The translations under genes and the position numbers were made by a program. Under the pieces are notes generated by a model. It had not been told where the DNA came from and did no database searches. It was given only the letters and a program-made list of their open reading frames with translations. Source: Allobosea sp. BK604 (GTDB lineage Bacteria > Pseudomonadota > Alphaproteobacteria > Rhizobiales > Beijerinckiaceae). From it: 64,000 bases of DNA. The DNA is taken from positions 62,001 to 126,000 of the forward strand of contig NZ_SLZF01000013.1 in the NCBI RefSeq assembly GCF_004341515.1, read 5' to 3'. Shown here piece after piece: positions 19,576 to 28,662 of this stretch; position 1 is the stretch's first letter; each line of letters begins with the position of its first letter.

Positions 19576-20244
19576 ATGCGCCGCCTGATCGTTCTTGCCG
19601 CTTCTCTCGTTCCCTTGTTGACCGTTGCTGCCACCGACGCCTCCGCACAAAGACGCTTCGGCGGCGGTGGCGCAGGCTTCCATGCTGGCGGTTTCGGCGG
19701 TGGCATGCGCGCCGGCGGCTTCGGCGGTGGCATGCGTGCCGGTGGCTTTGGCGGGGCCTATCGCGGTGGCTTCTATGGCGGCGGTGCCCGCTGGGGCTAC
19801 CGTGGCGCTGGCTTGGGCTACCGTGGCGCTGGCTGGGGTTATCGTGGTGCCGGTTGGGGCTACCGGGGTGCCGGTTGGGGTTATCGCGGCGCCTATTATG
19901 GACGGCCCTACTGGAGGCGAGGCTATTACAATAACTGGGGCTGGGGCGCCGCCGGTCTCGTCGCCGGAACGGCCTTGGCCGCTGCTGCCACCTACCCGTA
20001 CTATTACGATAACTATTACGGATCGTCGTATTACAGCGCACCGTATTACGCGACGCCCTACTATAATACGCCGCCATACTACGGGGCCCCGGCCTATTCC
20101 GTGCCCGTCTCCTCCGCGGGGATTGGCGGCTATTGCGCGACGCGTGTTCGCACCTGCGCGCTGATCAATCCCAGCGAGATCGGCAATGGCTGCTCATGCC
20201 GCGTTTCCGGTGGACGCGCGCACGGGGTGGTGGTCGGCGGCTAG
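19576..20244 (+). CDS. Secreted Gly/Tyr/Arg-rich repeat protein of unknown function
   Basis: A 222-residue protein with a Sec signal peptide (MRRLIVLAASLVPLLTVAAT, then DASAQ). The mature part begins with two and a half 9-residue repeats GGFGGGMRA, then five 7-residue repeats of the form GYRGAGW, then a Tyr/Pro-rich stretch with many YY pairs. The C-terminus has four Cys (GYCATRVRTC and NGCSCRV). A short hydrophobic patch (WGAAGLVAGTALAAAATYP) lies between them. It is likely envelope-associated. Similar Gly/Tyr-rich small proteins occur in many Hyphomicrobiales without known function. It is flanked on both sides by copies of the same dispersed repeat. Confidence 0.8.
   Translation: MRRLIVLAASLVPLLTVAATDASAQRRFGGGGAGFHAGGFGGGMRAGGFGGGMRAGGFGGAYRGGFYGGGARWGYRGAGLGYRGAGWGYRGAGWGYRGAGWGYRGAYYGRPYWRRGYYNNWGWGAAGLVAGTALAAAATYPYYYDNYYGSSYYSAPYYATPYYNTPPYYGAPAYSVPVSSAGIGGYCATRVRTCALINPSEIGNGCSCRVSGGRAHGVVVGG
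19687..19899 (+). repeat. In-gene tandem repeats (27-bp and 21-bp units)
   Basis: Two full 27-bp units (19687-19713 and 19714-19740, encoding GGFGGGMRA) plus a partial third are followed, from 19795, by five 21-bp units encoding GYRGAGW/L-type heptads, the last one diverged. Third-codon differences between units show the array is maintained at protein level rather than being freshly duplicated. Confidence 0.85.
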
Positions 20245-20345
20245 AGCATTTTCGAGCGAAGTGGATGCCGGTTCGCGTGAAGAAAATGCGTCAAAACAAA
20301 TAGATAGAGCATTTTCGCGATTCGAAGAAACGCGGAAATGCTCTA
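20243..20345 (+). repeat. Dispersed ~103-bp double-hairpin repeat, copy 2
   Basis: This is the best-formed copy: AGAGCATTTTCG at the left, an internal AGAGCATTTTCGCG, and CGCGGAAATGCTCT at the right end, giving a 13-of-14 paired right-hand hairpin. The left half pairs GCATTTTC with GAAAATGC. The first AG belongs to the TAG stop of the Gly/Tyr-rich gene. It lies exactly 900 bp after copy 1, in the same orientation. Confidence 0.85.
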
Positions 20346-20410
20346 GCGCATCTGCGTAGCAGCAGCGGATCGAGGCGCGCGACCGCCGTCGCGCGCCTTC
20401 TGCTATGGGC

Positions 20411-21379
20411 TCAAACGCCGTATTGCGTCCGCCAGGCCGCGAGATCGTCGAGCGAGACGTTGGAGCCGCAAAGCACCAGCCCGACGCGCTCGCCCGGCTT
20501 GAACATGTCCTTGCGGGCGATCGCGGCCGCGACGACGCAGGCTGCCGCCGGCTCCAGCAGCACGCGCCCGTTCTGCAGCACCCAGACGATCTCGCGCACC
20601 GCGTCCGCATCCGGCACCACGATGATCTCTTCGAGGAACTGACGTGCCGCCGCCATGGTCCGCTCGGTCGCGAACGGGGCGCCGAGCGCGCGGGCGATCG
20701 AGGTCGGACGGATCGGCACCGGCTTGCCGGCCTCGAGCGCCTGGCTCATCGTGGTCGCGCCTTCCGTCTCGACGCCATGGATGCGCACGGCGGGATCGAG
20801 CCCCTTGAGCGCCGCGCCGACGCCGGCCGCGAAGCCGCCGCCGCCGATCGAGATGAAGACATGGTCGAGCCGTCCGCTCGCATCATTGGCAAGCTCGAGG
20901 CCGAGCGAGCCATGGCCGGCGATGATCGCCGGGTCATCATAGGAATGGACGTTGGTGATGCCCTTCGCGGCGTAGTCGTCGGCCTTGGCGAAGGCCTCGA
21001 TCGCGTCCTCGCAGAGCTCGACCTCGCCGCCCATCTGCCTGGTCAGCTCGATATTGAAGGGCGCGACATTCTTCGGCATCAGCACCAGCGCCTTGGCGCC
21101 CATCGCGGTCGCGACCATCGAGACGGCGATGGCATGGTTGCCGCCGGAGACGGTGACGATGCCGCGCCTCAGCTCGGCTTCGCTCAGCGACATCAGCTTG
21201 TTGAAGCAGCCGCGCACCTTGAAGGAGCCGGCAAGCTGCAGGCTCTCGACCTTGACCATCGTCTCGACGCCGAGCCGGGCCGAGAGGCCGGCGCTGTGAA
21301 AGGTCGGGGTGCGCCGGACCTTTCCGGAGATACGGGCGGCGGCGGCCTGGATATCGGCGAGGGTGACGTCGAAATTCAT
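20411..21379 (-). CDS. Threonine/serine dehydratase-like PLP enzyme
   Basis: Fold-type II pyridoxal-phosphate enzyme of 322 residues. The PLP Lys is K54 in LAGSFKVRGCFN, and the glycine/asparagine phosphate loop is VSGGNHAIAVS; SIGGGGFAAGVGAAL is the second conserved Gly-rich loop. It lacks a C-terminal ACT domain, so it resembles catabolic threonine/serine dehydratases rather than allosteric IlvA. The reaction is likely deamination of a hydroxy-amino acid to a 2-keto acid; serine racemase or hydroxyectoine-pathway EutB-type activity cannot be excluded. It is divergent from argE. Confidence 0.85.
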   Translation of the reverse strand: MNFDVTLADIQAAAARISGKVRRTPTFHSAGLSARLGVETMVKVESLQLAGSFKVRGCFNKLMSLSEAELRRGIVTVSGGNHAIAVSMVATAMGAKALVLMPKNVAPFNIELTRQMGGEVELCEDAIEAFAKADDYAAKGITNVHSYDDPAIIAGHGSLGLELANDASGRLDHVFISIGGGGFAAGVGAALKGLDPAVRIHGVETEGATTMSQALEAGKPVPIRPTSIARALGAPFATERTMAAARQFLEEIIVVPDADAVREIVWVLQNGRVLLEPAAACVVAAAIARKDMFKPGERVGLVLCGSNVSLDDLAAWRTQYGV

Positions 21380-21551
21380 CGGGTTGGCTCTCTCTGGGCC
21401 GCAATTGCGGCTCGGTATTCATGCGCGGCGCACATGAGCGCGTCCTGTGCAGTTCGGTCAAGCGGGCAGAGGTGATTGACCCGGTCAACCATTTGCGTAG
21501 CGTGCCGGCACGAAACCTGCCTGCAACCCGGCTTTCTGGAGAACCGACCTC

Positions 21552-22700
21552 GTGAATCTCACCCCCAAGGACATGCTGGCGAAGCTGGTTTCGTTCAACA
21601 CCGAGTCGCAGCGCAGCAATCTCGACCTGATCCACTGGTGCCGTGACTACCTCGCGAGCCATGGCGTTGAAAGCACGATCGTGCCGAGCCCGGACGGCAT
21701 CAAGGCCAATCTCTATGCCACGATCGGCCCCAAGGTGGCCGGCGGAGTCGTGCTCTCCGGTCACACCGACGTCGTGCCCGTCGCGGGGCAGGACTGGACC
21801 TCCGATCCCTGGACGCTGACCGAGCGCGACGGCAAGCTCTATGGCCGTGGCGCCTGCGACATGAAGGGTTTCGACGCCATCGCGCTCGCCCTCGTGCCCG
21901 AGATGCTGAAGGCGCCGCTGAAGCGCCCGGTGCATATCGCGCTCTCCTATGACGAGGAGGTCGGCTGCTTCGGCGCGCGCGTCATGATCGACGCCATGGT
22001 CAAGGCCGGGCTGCAGCCCTCTTCCGTCATCGTCGGCGAGCCCTCGATGATGCAGGTCGTCACCGGCCACAAGGGCGGCACCCGCATGAAGACCACCGTG
22101 CGCGGCCATGCCGTGCATTCCAGCCGCGTCGATATCGGCGTGCCCGCCGTGATGATCGCCGGCCAGCTCATCGCCTGGCACACGCAGGTGATGGACGAGA
22201 ACAAGGCCCGCACGCAGAGCAACAGCTTCGAGCCGCCCTACACCACGCTGCATGTCGGCGTCGTCCAGGGCGGCACGGCGGTCAATATCACCGCCGAGCA
22301 TTGCTCCTTCAGCCACGAAGTGCGTGCGATCCCTGGGGAGAGCGGCGACACCTATGTCGAGCGTTACCGCGCCCGCATTGCCGAGCTCGAAGCCGGAATG
22401 AAGGCGATCGCTCCGGAAAGCGGCATCACCCTGGAGATCACCTCCTTCACCCCGCCGCTCGGTCCGGAGAAGGAAGGCGAGGCCGAGTCCCTGTCGCGCC
22501 GCCTGACCGGCGACAATGGCAGCCATGTCGTGGCTTACGGCACCGAGGGCGGCCTGTTCCAGGCGGCCGGCTGGTCGACTGTGGTCTGCGGCCCCGGCGA
22601 CATCGCACAGGCGCATCAGCCGGACGAGTTCATCACCGTCGCCCAGCTCGAGGCCGGAGCGAAATTCGTGCGCGGCGTCATCGCCGAGCTGTCACGTTGA
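21552..22700 (+). CDS. argE: Acetylornithine deacetylase
   Basis: M20A metallo-deacylase of 382 residues, matching the ArgE family length. The metal ligand motifs are SGHTDVVPVAGQDW (H71, D73), YGRGACDMKGFDAIA (D103) and SYDEEVGCFGAR; GHKGGTRMKTTVRGHAVHSS begins the dimerisation domain. It removes acetate from N-acetylornithine in arginine synthesis, although members of this group next to peptide-type importers may act on other N-acyl amino acids. It precedes the second importer operon after a 273-bp gap. Confidence 0.88.
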   Translation: MNLTPKDMLAKLVSFNTESQRSNLDLIHWCRDYLASHGVESTIVPSPDGIKANLYATIGPKVAGGVVLSGHTDVVPVAGQDWTSDPWTLTERDGKLYGRGACDMKGFDAIALALVPEMLKAPLKRPVHIALSYDEEVGCFGARVMIDAMVKAGLQPSSVIVGEPSMMQVVTGHKGGTRMKTTVRGHAVHSSRVDIGVPAVMIAGQLIAWHTQVMDENKARTQSNSFEPPYTTLHVGVVQGGTAVNITAEHCSFSHEVRAIPGESGDTYVERYRARIAELEAGMKAIAPESGITLEITSFTPPLGPEKEGEAESLSRRLTGDNGSHVVAYGTEGGLFQAAGWSTVVCGPGDIAQAHQPDEFITVAQLEAGAKFVRGVIAELSR

Positions 22701-22708
22701 TCCCCTAT

Positions 22709-22737
22709 CTGGCCGGTTTCGCCGAGAAGCCGGCCAG
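22709..22737 (+). terminator. Hairpin after argE
   Basis: CTGGCCGG pairs perfectly with CCGGCCAG, extended inward by a T-G and three more pairs, around a GCCGA loop, starting eight bases after the argE stop. No T-run follows, so it is a terminator-like hairpin rather than a classical intrinsic terminator. The rest of the gap up to 22973 shows no other structure I can support. Confidence 0.45.
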
Positions 22738-22973
22738 CGGCGCGAGCGCCCGGGCAATGGCATGCGAAGCTTTCGTGAAGCTGTTCGCATGATCGTGTGC
22801 GGTACAACCTAGGCTCGCAATAAAGTTCAATCTGGAACAAAGTAAGGCGCTCAGGCTGGACGTATACCAGAAATCCGTCATTAATCGGCCGCCTTGATCC
22901 AGGGCCAACGCACGCCCTGAATCGACCGCTCCCCGGGAGGAGTGGGTGTAGAACCGTATGGGAGCATTCCATC

Positions 22974-24560
22974 ATGTCATTCAGGTCGACCTGCCTTGCC
23001 GCCGTGGCGGCTGTGGCTCTCATGTGCGGGGCTGCACAGGCGCAGACCCTGCGCTATGCCAACCAGGGCGAGCTCAAGTCGCTCGATCCGTATACCGTCA
23101 ACGAGACCACGACCAACGCCCATCTCAGCCACGCCTATGAGGGCCTGACGGCGCGCGACCGGGATCTCAAGATCATCCCCGGCCTCGCCGAGAAGTGGGA
23201 GACGTCCGCCGACGGCCTGAAGTGGCGCTTCTACCTGCGAAAGGGCGTCAAATTCCATGGCGGCCAGGATTTCACCGCCGATGACGTGCTGTTCTCGGCC
23301 GACCGCGTCCGCGCCCCCGGCTCGAATTTCGTCACGCGCGTCCCGACCGACGCCAAGTTCGTCAAGGTCGACGACTACACCGTCGACGTGATCCTGACCA
23401 CGCCCAACCCGATCCTGATCGCCCAGTGGGACTACTGGATGATCATGTCGAAGAAATGGGCCGAGGCGAACAATGCCGTCGCCCCGACCCCTGCCGCTGC
23501 GACCACGCCGAGCTTCGCCTCGCTCAATGCCAACGGCACCGGCCCGTTCAAGATCGAGAGCCACCAGCCGGGCGTGAAGACCGTCTTCAAGGCCAATGAG
23601 AACTGGTGGGGCAAGCCGGAAGGCAACATCAAGGAAGTCATCTTCACGCCGATCTCCTCCGACGCGACCCGCGTCGCGGCGCTGCTCTCGGGCGAGGTCG
23701 ATGTGATCGAGCCGGTTCCGATCCAGGACATCCAGCGCGTCAAGGCCTCCGGCACCGCCGACGTGCTGTCCGGCCCGGAGCTGCGCACGATCTATCTCGG
23801 CATGGATCAGATCCGCGATGAGCTGCTCGAGTCCAACGTCAAGGGCAAGAACCCCTTCAAGGACCTCCGGGTTCGCCAGGCCTTCTACCAGGCGATCGAC
23901 ATCGAGACGATCAAGAGCCGCGTCATGCGTGGTCTCTCGACCCCGTCGCCGCTGATGATCGCGCCGGAGCTCTTCCCGCATACCGGCTTCACCCGTCCGA
24001 AATTCGATGCGGAAGCCTCGAAGAAGCTGCTCGCCGAGGCCGGCTATCCGAACGGCTTCGAGGTCGGCATGGACTGCCCGAACGACCGCTACGTCAATGA
24101 CGGCCAGATCTGCCAGGCCATTGTCGGCATGCTGGCGCGCGTCGGCATCAAGGTGAACCTGAACGCCCAGCCCAAGGGCCAGTATTTCGCCAAGGTCCTG
24201 AAGTCGGGTGGCTACAACACCTCGTTCTTCCTGCTCGGCTGGACGCCCAGCACCTTCGACGCGCACAATGTGCTTTACGACATCATCGGCTGCCGCACGA
24301 ACCCGAACTCCTCGCGCGGCGAGACCAATCTCGGCGGCTATTGCAGCAAGCCGATGGACGCCCTGACCGACAAGATCCTGGTCGAGCCGGACACCGCCAA
24401 GCGCAACGAGATGATCAAGGAAGCCTTCAAGATCTCGACCGACGAGATCGCCTACATCCCGCTGCACCAGCAGGCGCTGGCCTGGGGTGTGTCGAAGAAG
24501 GTCAAGATGGCCCAGCGCGCCGACAACTCGCTGCTGTTCCGCTACGCCACCAAGGAGTAA
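22974..24560 (+). CDS. Peptide-type ABC transporter substrate-binding protein (SBP family 5), second system
   Basis: Periplasmic binding protein of 528 residues. The signal peptide is residues 1-23 (MSFRSTCLAAVAAVALMCGA, then AQAQ). The mature protein has the family 5 features RFYLRKGVKFHGGQDFTADD and later VRQAFYQAIDIETIKSRVM. Two Cys pairs in the C-terminal half (DCPNDRYVNDGQICQ, and GCRTNPNSSRGETNLGGYC) probably form disulfides. It is the first gene of the second importer and is followed by a perfect hairpin before the permeases. Confidence 0.92.
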   Translation: MSFRSTCLAAVAAVALMCGAAQAQTLRYANQGELKSLDPYTVNETTTNAHLSHAYEGLTARDRDLKIIPGLAEKWETSADGLKWRFYLRKGVKFHGGQDFTADDVLFSADRVRAPGSNFVTRVPTDAKFVKVDDYTVDVILTTPNPILIAQWDYWMIMSKKWAEANNAVAPTPAAATTPSFASLNANGTGPFKIESHQPGVKTVFKANENWWGKPEGNIKEVIFTPISSDATRVAALLSGEVDVIEPVPIQDIQRVKASGTADVLSGPELRTIYLGMDQIRDELLESNVKGKNPFKDLRVRQAFYQAIDIETIKSRVMRGLSTPSPLMIAPELFPHTGFTRPKFDAEASKKLLAEAGYPNGFEVGMDCPNDRYVNDGQICQAIVGMLARVGIKVNLNAQPKGQYFAKVLKSGGYNTSFFLLGWTPSTFDAHNVLYDIIGCRTNPNSSRGETNLGGYCSKPMDALTDKILVEPDTAKRNEMIKEAFKISTDEIAYIPLHQQALAWGVSKKVKMAQRADNSLLFRYATKE

Positions 24561-24571
24561 GCCCTTCTAGA

Positions 24572-24593
24572 GGCGTGCGCGCGAGCGCACGCC
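24572..24593 (+). terminator. Perfect GCGA-capped hairpin after the binding-protein gene
   Basis: GGCGTGCGC and GCGCACGCC form a perfect 9-bp stem closed by a GCGA tetraloop, 12 bases after the stop codon, followed by TTCGGCT. As in the first importer, it separates the binding-protein gene from the permease genes and likely protects the upstream mRNA or attenuates transcription. Confidence 0.6.
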
Positions 24594-24719
24594 TTCGGCT
24601 ATCCGCGTCCTCCCTGTCCTGACGGGCTCCCGTAAGGGAAGCATCGTCGCGGCAGGGAGCATGGCTTGGTCGGTGGCCGAGCCGCGTTTTGTTTTGTCCA
24701 GTCAGTCACACAGGCGGCC

Positions 24720-25700
24720 ATGCTCGCTTTCATTCTGCGCCGGCTGTTTCAGTCGCTCCTCGTCATGCTGGCGGTGGCGCTCATCGCCTTCACGATGTTC
24801 CGCTTCGTCGGCGACCCGGTGAACCAGCTCGTCAGCCTCGACACGCCGCAGGCGCAGGTCGCCGAGATCAGGCGCTCGCTCGGCCTCGACGATCCGGTCC
24901 TCGTCCAGTTCTTCCGCTATCTCTATAACGCTGCCCGGCTCGAGTTCGGCGTCTCCTATCAGTTCCGCCTGCCGGTGATCTCGCTGCTCGGCGAGCGCGC
25001 CCCCGCGACGCTGGAGCTCGCCTTCATGTCGGCGCTGTTCTCGCTGCTGGTCGGCATCCCGATGGGCGTCTACACCGCGCTGCGGCGGGATTCCGCGCTC
25101 GCCAAGCTGTTCCAGGCGGTGTCGCTGATCGGCATCAGCCTGCCGACCTTCCTGATCGGCATCCTGCTGATCTACCTCTTCTCCGTGACGCTCGGCTGGC
25201 TGCCCTCCTTCGGGCGCGGCGAGGTCGTCAAGCTCGGCTCCTGGTGGACGACCGGCTTGCTGACCGCCTCGGGCTGGAAGGCGCTGATCCTGCCCTCGAT
25301 CACGCTCGGCCTGTTCCAGATGACCCTGATCATGCGGCTCGTCCGGGCCGAGATGCTCGAGGTGCTGCGCACCGACTACATCAAGTTCGCCCGCGCCCGC
25401 GGCCTCAAGACCCGCGCCGTCCATTTCGGCCATGCGCTGAAGAACACGCTGGTGCCGGTCATCACCATTGCCGGCCTCCAGCTCGGCTCGATCATCGCCT
25501 TCGCCATCATCACCGAGACGGTGTTCCAGTGGCCGGGCATGGGCCTGCTCTTCCTCAAGGCTGTCCAGCAGATCGATATCCCGATCATGGCTGCCTACCT
25601 GATCCTGATCTCGTTCCTCTTCGTCAGCATCAATCTGATCGTCGACCTGCTCTATGCCGCCGTCGACCCGCGCCTGCGCGCGACGGTCGGCGCGCATTGA
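24720..25700 (+). CDS. Peptide-type ABC transporter permease (DppB-like), second system
   Basis: Inner-membrane permease of 326 residues from the ATG at MLAFILRRLFQSLLVMLAVA; a TTG further upstream would add 18 poorly conserved residues. DppB features are RRSLGLDDPVLVQFFRYL after the first membrane segment, FGVSYQFRLPV, the coupling loop YIKFARARGLKTRAVHFGHA, then LKNTLVPVITIAGLQLG, and ETVFQWPGMGLLFLKAVQQ at the C-terminus. It pairs with the DppC-like protein encoded 19 bases downstream. Confidence 0.92.
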   Translation: MLAFILRRLFQSLLVMLAVALIAFTMFRFVGDPVNQLVSLDTPQAQVAEIRRSLGLDDPVLVQFFRYLYNAARLEFGVSYQFRLPVISLLGERAPATLELAFMSALFSLLVGIPMGVYTALRRDSALAKLFQAVSLIGISLPTFLIGILLIYLFSVTLGWLPSFGRGEVVKLGSWWTTGLLTASGWKALILPSITLGLFQMTLIMRLVRAEMLEVLRTDYIKFARARGLKTRAVHFGHALKNTLVPVITIAGLQLGSIIAFAIITETVFQWPGMGLLFLKAVQQIDIPIMAAYLILISFLFVSINLIVDLLYAAVDPRLRATVGAH

Positions 25701-25719
25701 AGGGGCCGAAGGATAAGCC

Positions 25720-26679
25720 ATGTCGACCACGAACACCCCATCCGCCAGCCCCTCGCCGCAGAAGCCGCCCTCGCTCTTGGCGCGCATCCTCGACAGCGAC
25801 ATCCTGGCGAGCTTCCTGCGCTCGAAGGTCACGATCGTCGCCGCGATCGTGGTGCTCATCCTCTTCATCGGCGCGGCCTTCGCGCCCTTCATCGCGCCGA
25901 CCGACCCGTTCGATCCGGCGACGGTGTTCCTGGCCGATGCCAGCATCCCGCCGGTCTGGCAGGATGGTGGCGACCCACGCTTCATCATCGGCACCGACGA
26001 CCAGGGCCGTGACCTCTATTCGGCGATCCTCTACGGCCTGCGCGTCTCGCTCATCGTCGGCGGACTCGGCGTGCTGCTGGCGGCGACGATCGGCATCACG
26101 CTCGGCCTGCTCGCCGGCTATTTCGGCGGCCGTGTCGATGCGGTGATCATGCGCATCGCCGATGTGCAGCTCACCTTCCCGGCGATCCTGATCGCGCTTC
26201 TGATCGACGGCGTCGTACGGGGCATCTTCAAGAGTGCAACCCGCGAGGATACGGCGCTCTACGTGCTGGTGATCTCGATCGGCCTGAGCTTCTGGGTGCA
26301 ATATGCCCGCACCATTCGCGGCTCGACCCTGATCGAGCGCAACAAGGACTATGTCCACGCCGCCCGGCTCGTCGGCTTGCCGGCGCCGCTAATCATGCTG
26401 CGCCATGTCCTGCCGAACGTGATCGGCCCCGTGCTCGTCATCCTGACGATCAACCTGGCGCTCGCCGTCATCACCGAGGCCACGCTCTCCTTCCTCGGCG
26501 TCGGCCTGCCGCCGACCCAGCCCTCGCTCGGCACGCTGATCAATATCGGCAATCGCTACCTGTTCTCGGGCGACTGGTGGATCGTCACCTTCCCGGGCGT
26601 GACCCTCGCGGTGCTGGTGCTCGCGGTGAACCTGCTCGGCGACTGGCTGCGTGACGCCCTCAACCCACGGCTGAGGTGA
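25720..26679 (+). CDS. Peptide-type ABC transporter permease (DppC-like), second system
   Basis: Inner-membrane permease of 319 residues. A Pro/Ser-rich cytoplasmic N-terminus (~30 residues) precedes the first membrane segment (VTIVAAIVVLILFIGAAF). The hallmark FIIGTDDQGRDLYSAILYGL follows, then the coupling loop DYVHAARLVGLPAPLIMLRH and the C-terminal FLGVGLPPTQPSLGTLI. An insertion of about 20 residues (GVVRGIFKSATREDTALYVL) in the middle is somewhat longer than in the first system's paralogue. Confidence 0.92.
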   Translation: MSTTNTPSASPSPQKPPSLLARILDSDILASFLRSKVTIVAAIVVLILFIGAAFAPFIAPTDPFDPATVFLADASIPPVWQDGGDPRFIIGTDDQGRDLYSAILYGLRVSLIVGGLGVLLAATIGITLGLLAGYFGGRVDAVIMRIADVQLTFPAILIALLIDGVVRGIFKSATREDTALYVLVISIGLSFWVQYARTIRGSTLIERNKDYVHAARLVGLPAPLIMLRHVLPNVIGPVLVILTINLALAVITEATLSFLGVGLPPTQPSLGTLINIGNRYLFSGDWWIVTFPGVTLAVLVLAVNLLGDWLRDALNPRLR

Positions 26680-26683
26680 TCCG

Positions 26684-27670
26684 ATGACCGTCCCCGTTCT
26701 TTCCGTCCGCGACCTGACGGTCGAATTCGTGACGCGGCGCGGCACCTTGCGCGCCCTCGACAAGATCTCCTTCGACATCGCCCGCGGCGAGGTGCTTGGC
26801 GTCGTCGGTGAATCCGGCGCCGGCAAGTCGGTGACCGGCTCGGCCATCATCGGATTGATCGATCCGCCCGGCCGCATCGCGGGGGGCGAGGTCGTGCTCT
26901 CCGGCGAGCGCGTCGACAACCTGTCGCCTGAGCAGATGCGCCGGATCCGCGGCAAGCGTATCGGCATGATCTTCCAGGATCCGCTGACCAGCCTCAACCC
27001 GCTCTACCGGGTCGGCGAGCAGCTGATCGAGACGATCCAAACCCATACCACCCTGAATGCGTCAGAGGCCCGCAAGCGCGCGATCGCGCTGCTCGACGAG
27101 GTCGGCATCCCCGCGCCGGACAGACGTATCGATGGCTATCCGCATGAATTCTCCGGCGGCATGCGGCAGCGCGTCGTCATTGCGCTCGCGCTTTGCGCCG
27201 AGCCGGAATTCATCATCGCCGACGAGCCGACGACAGCGCTCGACGTCTCCGTGCAGGCCCAGATCATCGCGCTGATCAAGCGGCTCTGCAAGGAGCGCGG
27301 CACCTCGGTCATGCTCGTCACCCATGACATGGGCGTCATCGCCGAGACCGCCGACCGTGTCGCTGTGATGTATGCCGGACGCGTCGCCGAGATCGGCCCG
27401 GTGCGCGATGTCGTGAAGGATCCGCTCCACCCCTATGCCAAGGGCCTGATGGGCGCGATCCCCTCGCTCGAGGGCGAGATCGACCGGCTCGTGCAGATTC
27501 CCGGCTCGATGCCGCGGCTCTCCAACATCCCCAAGGGCTGCGCCTTCAACCCGCGCTGCTCCAAGGTCTTCGCGCGCTGCCATATCGACAGGCCCGAGCT
27601 GATCGAGGTCGGCGATCGCAAGGTCGCCTGCCATCTCTATGACCAGCCCAAAGCGGAGATCGCGGCGTGA
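26684..27670 (+). CDS. Peptide-type ABC transporter ATP-binding protein (DppD-like), second system
   Basis: ATPase subunit of 328 residues, full length for DppD/OppD. Walker A GESGAGKSV, signature FSGGMRQRVVIALAL, Walker B FIIADEPTTALD, switch VTHDMGVI. The complete oligopeptide C-terminal extension is present, with HPYAKGLMGAIPSLEGEIDR and a CAFNPRCSKVFARCHID cysteine cluster, which in some relatives binds an FeS cluster. It lies four bases after the DppC-like gene and overlaps the next ATPase gene. Confidence 0.93.
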   Translation: MTVPVLSVRDLTVEFVTRRGTLRALDKISFDIARGEVLGVVGESGAGKSVTGSAIIGLIDPPGRIAGGEVVLSGERVDNLSPEQMRRIRGKRIGMIFQDPLTSLNPLYRVGEQLIETIQTHTTLNASEARKRAIALLDEVGIPAPDRRIDGYPHEFSGGMRQRVVIALALCAEPEFIIADEPTTALDVSVQAQIIALIKRLCKERGTSVMLVTHDMGVIAETADRVAVMYAGRVAEIGPVRDVVKDPLHPYAKGLMGAIPSLEGEIDRLVQIPGSMPRLSNIPKGCAFNPRCSKVFARCHIDRPELIEVGDRKVACHLYDQPKAEIAA

Positions 27671-28659
27671 CCGAGACCCCCTTCATCCAGGTCCGCGATC
27701 TGAAGCGTGTCTTCGACGTCTCGAAGCCCTGGCTCAACCGCGTGCTCGAACAGGCGCCGCGGCAATATCTCAAGGCGGTCGACGGTGTCTCCTTCGACAT
27801 CCGCAAGGGCGAGACCTTCGCGCTTGTCGGCGAATCCGGCTCGGGCAAATCGACGGTCGCCCGCATGGTCGTCGGTCTGCTGCCACCCTCCGACGGCACG
27901 GTCTCGATCGCCGGCGTCTCGATGACGGACAGGGCTGTCTCGCAGGAGCGCCAGCGCCTGCGCCGCCGCATCCAGATGATCTTCCAGGACCCCTATGCCA
28001 GCCTCAATCCGCGCTGGCGGGTCGGGCGCATCATCGCCGAGCCGATCCGTGCCTTCGACATCATCCGGGGCGAAGCGGCGGTCAGCGAGCGCGTCGGCGA
28101 GTTGCTGACCCTGGTCGGCCTCCATCCCGACGACGGCAAGAAGTTCCCGCACGAATTCTCGGGCGGCCAGCGCCAGCGTATCGCCATTGCCCGCGCGCTC
28201 GCCTCCAATGCCGAGTTCATCGTCTGCGACGAGCCGACCTCGGCGCTCGACGTCTCCGTCCAGGCGCAGATCCTCAATCTGATGCGTGACCTGCAGCAGA
28301 AATTCGGGCTGACCTACCTGTTCATCTCGCACAACCTGGCGGTCGTCCGGCACATGGCGACGCGCATCGGCGTGATGTATCTCGGTCGCCTCGTCGAGGT
28401 CTCCGAGGGCAAGCAGCTCTTCTCGGCGCCGCGCCACCCCTACACCAGGATGCTGCTCGATTCGGTGCCGGACCTCGCCATGATCGGCAAGGCGCGCGAG
28501 GGCGTGAAGGGCGAGATCCCGAACCCGATCAGCCCGCCCTCGGGTTGCACCTTCCACCCGCGCTGCCCGCTGGTCTTCGATCGCTGCCGGGTGGAGAACC
28601 CGCCGGTGATCGACGGCGTCGCCTGCCACGCGGTCAATGCGGGCAGGGCGGCCGCCTGA
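27667..28659 (+). CDS. Peptide-type ABC transporter ATP-binding protein (DppF-like), second system
   Basis: ATPase subunit of 330 residues starting with GTG that overlaps the upstream stop by four bases. Walker A GESGSGKST, signature FSGGQRQRIAIARAL, Walker B FIVCDEPTSALD, switch ISHNLAVV. The C-terminal extension includes HPYTRMLLDSVPDL and the CTFHPRCPLVFDRCRVE cysteine cluster. It is the last gene of the second importer, converging with the O-antigen-ligase-like gene only three bases downstream. Confidence 0.93.
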   Translation: MTETPFIQVRDLKRVFDVSKPWLNRVLEQAPRQYLKAVDGVSFDIRKGETFALVGESGSGKSTVARMVVGLLPPSDGTVSIAGVSMTDRAVSQERQRLRRRIQMIFQDPYASLNPRWRVGRIIAEPIRAFDIIRGEAAVSERVGELLTLVGLHPDDGKKFPHEFSGGQRQRIAIARALASNAEFIVCDEPTSALDVSVQAQILNLMRDLQQKFGLTYLFISHNLAVVRHMATRIGVMYLGRLVEVSEGKQLFSAPRHPYTRMLLDSVPDLAMIGKAREGVKGEIPNPISPPSGCTFHPRCPLVFDRCRVENPPVIDGVACHAVNAGRAAA

Positions 28660-28662
28660 AGC

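Noticed and set aside
20937..22616. 559-codon minus-strand frame spanning argE and part of the dehydratase gene
   Set aside because: It crosses two real genes. Its C-terminal part is antisense or out of frame to them, and its sequence has no family signature.
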